Source: UBA4781 sp963674975 (GTDB lineage Bacteria > Chloroflexota > Anaerolineae > Anaerolineales > Anaerolineaceae). From it: a stretch of 64,000 bases of DNA. Shown piece after piece: positions 61,456 through 64,000 of this stretch. The notes under the pieces are model-generated. The model searched no databases, was not told the origin of the DNA, and worked only from the letters and a program-made list of their open reading frames with translations. Every line of letters starts with the position of its first letter. Position 1 is the stretch's first letter. The stretch is from the NCBI GenBank assembly GCA_963674975.1, contig OY771913.1, positions 434,001 through 498,000 on the forward strand, written 5' to 3'. A program made the position numbers and the translations under genes.

Positions 61456-62343
61456 ATGAAGGTTTTAATGTTTAATAAAAAGATTAACAGCATTATTGAT
61501 CAAGAAAGCGGCACCGAAAAAGTCGCCACCGGATTTGTCTTTCTGGAAGGTCCCGTGTGGAATACAAAAGAAAAGAAACTGGTTTTCAGCGATATCCGTG
61601 GAGACTGCATGTACCAGTGGTCAACCGAGCAAGGCGTGCAGATCTACCGCAAACCAAGCCATAAAGCCAATGGAAACGCGTATGATGCCGAAGGACGTCT
61701 GGTTACCTGCGAACACGCCACCAGCCGCCTCGTTCGTGAAGAATTCAATGGCGAAATAACCATTCTTGCAGATACATACCGGGGTAAAGAATTGAACAGC
61801 CCCAACGATGTCATTGTCAGCCCGGATGGGACTATCTATTTCTCAGACCCGCCCCTGGGGCGCGGCGCCAAATATGGAGTCGAGCGGGAACGGGAGTTGG
61901 ATTTTCAGGGTGTTTACCGCATCGATCCGAAAACGAATGAGACCATTTTGCTCGATAAGGACTTTGAAGTTCCCAACGGTTTATGCCTCTCACTGGATGG
62001 AAGACGCCTCTTCGTGAATGATACCCCTAAGATGCTGGTCAGAGTATTCGACGTTCTGCCTAATGGAGATACCGAGAATGGGCGCGATTGGGTTATTGTG
62101 AGCGGCGAAGGCGAAGGAAAACCGGATGGCATGAAGATCGACAGCCAGGGGAACCTCTATACATGCGGTCCCAGCGGAATTCACGTATTCGATCCGGACG
62201 CCAATCATCTCGGATTCATTCCGGTACCTCAAAAAACAGCTAATTTCAACTGGGGCGGCGAGGATCGCTGTGACCTGTTCATCACCGCACAGGACAGTTT
62301 ATATAAAGTTCGCACCCTGATCCCCGGAAGAAAAGATATCTAG
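61456..62343 (+). CDS. SMP-30/gluconolactonase family lactone hydrolase
   Basis: 295 residues, six-bladed beta-propeller. FLEGPVWNTKEKKLVFSD gives the metal-binding Glu, NSPNDVIVSPDGTIYFSDP the Asn, and KPDGMKIDSQGNLYTC the Asp. Hydrolyses sugar lactones such as gluconolactone. The start at 61456 has no ribosome site. ATG at 61468, preceded by GAAGG, may be the true start. Last gene of the IclR locus. With the dehydrogenase it suggests oxidation of a sugar or polyol. Confidence 0.87.
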   Translation: MKVLMFNKKINSIIDQESGTEKVATGFVFLEGPVWNTKEKKLVFSDIRGDCMYQWSTEQGVQIYRKPSHKANGNAYDAEGRLVTCEHATSRLVREEFNGEITILADTYRGKELNSPNDVIVSPDGTIYFSDPPLGRGAKYGVERERELDFQGVYRIDPKTNETILLDKDFEVPNGLCLSLDGRRLFVNDTPKMLVRVFDVLPNGDTENGRDWVIVSGEGEGKPDGMKIDSQGNLYTCGPSGIHVFDPDANHLGFIPVPQKTANFNWGGEDRCDLFITAQDSLYKVRTLIPGRKDI

Positions 62344-62351
62344 CTTGTTCG

Positions 62352-62390
62352 TAAACAGGGAATGTGTGATTTCTACACATTCCCTGTTTA
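62352..62390 (+). terminator. Terminator of the IclR-locus transcript
   Basis: Perfect 16-bp stem TAAACAGGGAATGTGT / ACACATTCCCTGTTTA with a 7-nt loop, then TTTTT. Confidence 0.87.
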
Positions 62391-62444
62391 TTTTTAATGA
62401 TTCCCATTGAAAATCCAGTAGAATACATATATTCAGAGTGAACC

Positions 62445-63410
62445 ATGCAGATAACCGCAATAGCCCATCCTAATATTGCTTTCATCAAATACTGGGGAAA
62501 CCGTGAGGATGCCCTGCGTATTCCCATGAACGGTTCTATTTCCATGAACCTGGATTCTCTCTCCACCACTACCAGCGTGGAATTCAATAAAGACCTCAAG
62601 CAGGACGTTCTGGTCATCGATGGAGAAAACGCATCTCCGCAGGCTTTGCAGCGTGTTACCGCCTTTCTGGATATCATCCGCGAGCAGATGCCCGAAAAAC
62701 TGTACGCCATTGTCATCAGCCAGAACAGCTTTCCCATGGGCACGGGAATTGCTTCTTCCGCCTCCGCGTTCGCCGCGCTGGCAGCCGCAGCTTCAAAAGC
62801 CGCCGGACAGGAACTGGATACCCCTGCCCTCTCCCGCCTGGCACGTCGCGGTTCGGGCTCAGCCTGCCGCTCGATCCCGGATGGATTTGTGGAATGGCAG
62901 GTCGGGGCAACGGATGAAGATTCTTATGCCTTCTCCATTGCACCTGCCGATCACTGGCATCTGGTAGACCTGATCGCGGTAGTCAGCAGATCGCATAAAG
63001 AGGTCGGCTCAAGCACCGGTCATACGCTGGCATCCACCAGCCCGCTGCAAGCTGCCCGCACAGCCGACTGCCCGCGCCGCCTGCAAATATGCCGGCAGGC
63101 GATCCTCGAAAAGGATTTCAAGACTTTCGCTGATATCGTGGAACTGGACAGCAACCTGATGCATGCAGTTATGATGACCTCAACACCCGCTCTTTTCTAC
63201 TGGGAGCCTGCCACGCTTGACCTCATCCAAAAAATGCGCACCTGGCGCAGCAATGGACTGCAGGTATGCTTCACCATCGACGCCGGACCCAATGTGCACC
63301 TGATCTGTCCTGCAGAAGATGCTGCCGCGCTTGAGAGCCAGTTGAACTCCGTAAACGGCATAGAAACCATTTATCGATCCGATCCCGGGCAGGGAGTGCG
63401 CCTTGCATAA
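62445..63410 (+). CDS. mvaD: Diphosphomevalonate decarboxylase
   Basis: Last step of the classical mevalonate pathway: mevalonate diphosphate to IPP. 321 residues of the GHMP-kinase fold: AHPNIAFIKYWGNR, MNGSISMNLDSLSTTTS, the phosphate loop PMGTGIASSASAFAALA, and RRGSGSACRSIPDGFVEW, which distinguishes it from mevalonate kinase. IPP made here is the substrate of Fni (6958). No other mevalonate genes are adjacent. A TAGAAT lies 20 nt upstream. Confidence 0.94.
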   Translation: MQITAIAHPNIAFIKYWGNREDALRIPMNGSISMNLDSLSTTTSVEFNKDLKQDVLVIDGENASPQALQRVTAFLDIIREQMPEKLYAIVISQNSFPMGTGIASSASAFAALAAAASKAAGQELDTPALSRLARRGSGSACRSIPDGFVEWQVGATDEDSYAFSIAPADHWHLVDLIAVVSRSHKEVGSSTGHTLASTSPLQAARTADCPRRLQICRQAILEKDFKTFADIVELDSNLMHAVMMTSTPALFYWEPATLDLIQKMRTWRSNGLQVCFTIDAGPNVHLICPAEDAAALESQLNSVNGIETIYRSDPGQGVRLA

Positions 63411-63454
63411 TGGTTTTCTTAGGTTTTTCCAATAATTCCCTTTTTTAATCTAGG

Positions 63455-63500
63455 TATAATACACTCACTTATGAAAAAGACAGGAAACAGAGAATGCTGA
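63455..63500 (+). promoter_or_regulatory. Promoter and short upstream ORF before rseP
   Basis: TATAAT (63455-63460) is followed 10 nt later by a 9-codon ORF (63471-63500, MKKTGNREC) whose stop overlaps the rseP start as ATGCTGA. The rseP ribosome site AGGAAA lies inside the small ORF. Confidence 0.4.
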
Positions 63501-64000
63501 TCGAATTTATCATCGCGCTGGGATTGCTGATCTTGCTGCACGAAGCCGGACACTTTTTAGTCGGGCTGCTCTTCAAATTTAAAATTGAAGAATTCGGCAT
63601 CGGATATCCACCACGCTTGTTCAAACTCTTTACCAAAAATGGAGTCGATTACACCATTAATATGATCCCCTTTGGCGGGTTTACCCGGTTTAAAGGGGAA
63701 AACGATCCTGATGTAAAAGATGGTTTCTATGAACAAAATAAATGGAAGCGGCTGGGCGTAATGCTGGCTGGTCCAGCCATGAACGTTCTGATCGGGATCA
63801 TCCTTTTCACCGCTGTTTACCTCAACACGGGAAAAGCAGTAACCGATCAGGTGCTGATCCAGGAAGTGCAGACGGATACCCCTGCCGCGGCAGCCGGTTT
63901 GCTGGCAGGAGATCACATTCTGAAAATCAACGATACGACCGTCGATTCCATGAGCATCTTATCTACCACTGTTTCCGACAACCTTGGTGAAGAAATATCG
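63494..64000 (+). CDS. rseP: RseP-type site-2 membrane metalloprotease, N-terminal part (cut by window edge)
   Basis: Intramembrane zinc protease. The first 169 residues are visible: a membrane helix with HEAGH (16-20), FGIGYPPRLFK, NMIPFGGFTRFKGE, MLAGPAMNVLIGIILF, and the start of a PDZ domain (VQTDTPAAAAGLLAGDHILKI). The family cleaves anti-sigma factors or signal peptides. Start ATG 63494 has AGGAAA upstream. The second half of the active site (the LDG motif) lies beyond the window. Confidence 0.93.
   Translation, partial: MLIEFIIALGLLILLHEAGHFLVGLLFKFKIEEFGIGYPPRLFKLFTKNGVDYTINMIPFGGFTRFKGENDPDVKDGFYEQNKWKRLGVMLAGPAMNVLIGIILFTAVYLNTGKAVTDQVLIQEVQTDTPAAAAGLLAGDHILKINDTTVDSMSILSTTVSDNLGEEIS

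Noticed and set aside
1..64000. tRNA or rRNA genes, CRISPR arrays, insertion sequences, prophage genes
   Set aside because: None was recognised by reading. A tRNAscan or repeat search could still find something that reading by eye misses.

Overview
The window looks like chromosomal backbone from an anaerobic or microaerophilic bacterium of the Chloroflexota, most likely class Anaerolineae. This is an inference from gene content, not from a marker search. It combines mevalonate-type isoprenoid genes (type 2 IPP isomerase, diphosphomevalonate decarboxylase, an archaeal-like thiolase), polyphosphate glucokinase, glycogen genes, Tat-exported L,D-transpeptidase, lipoproteins with Thr/Pro linkers, and an SPFH protein fused to a small DNA-binding domain. 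No rRNA, tRNA, CRISPR array, transposase or phage gene was recognised. Coding density is high, with many 1-20 nt overlaps.

Layout. 1-3.6 kb: transketolase (cut by the window edge) and copper export (copZ-copA). 3.7-8 kb: folate genes (TGX3RXG pteridine-reductase-like SDR, folB, folK), tail-to-tail with fni, a prenyl synthase and folE. 8-14.4 kb: acyl carrier protein, sucCD, an SPFH/helix-turn-helix protein with a coiled-coil partner, a 50-residue membrane peptide, comF-hpf and efp. 14.5-19.4 kb: ftsH, then yraN-miaA-acyl-CoA ligase. 19.4-27.8 kb: a lipoprotein, cinA with a decayed C-terminal domain, an amidohydrolase-CYTH fusion, then glgA, glgC, malQ. 27.8-34.3 kb: EamA transporter, superoxide dismutase, ruvX-mltG-ppgK, a lipoprotein, msrPQ. 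34.3-41.8 kb: four overlapping genes for DNA-end processing that read as a split AddAB plus RecJ. 41.8-53.8 kb: L,D-transpeptidase, hemW, LysM protein, trxB, aminotransferase, FabL-type enoyl reductase, cyclase, thiolase, AlkZ-like protein, GH13 enzyme, SDR. 53.9-56.6 kb: an unknown protein, an FtsZ paralog with an altered catalytic loop, and a 72-residue protein, all overlapping. 56.6-58.6 kb: an AT-rich patch with a nuclease-like orphan and a 28-residue ORF. 58.6-62.4 kb: an IclR-controlled alcohol dehydrogenase, redox protein and SMP-30 lactonase. 62.4-64 kb: mvaD and rseP (cut).

The most unusual items are the split AddAB-like cassette, the FtsZ paralog whose T7 loop reads NxDxxH instead of NxDxxD, the deaminase-CYTH fusion, and the paired TGTCCA-N5-TGAACA operators at the IclR locus. 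Several promoters have an extended -10 (TGnTATAAT), and at least four genes have a -10 box only 6-8 nt before the start codon, which points to leaderless mRNAs.
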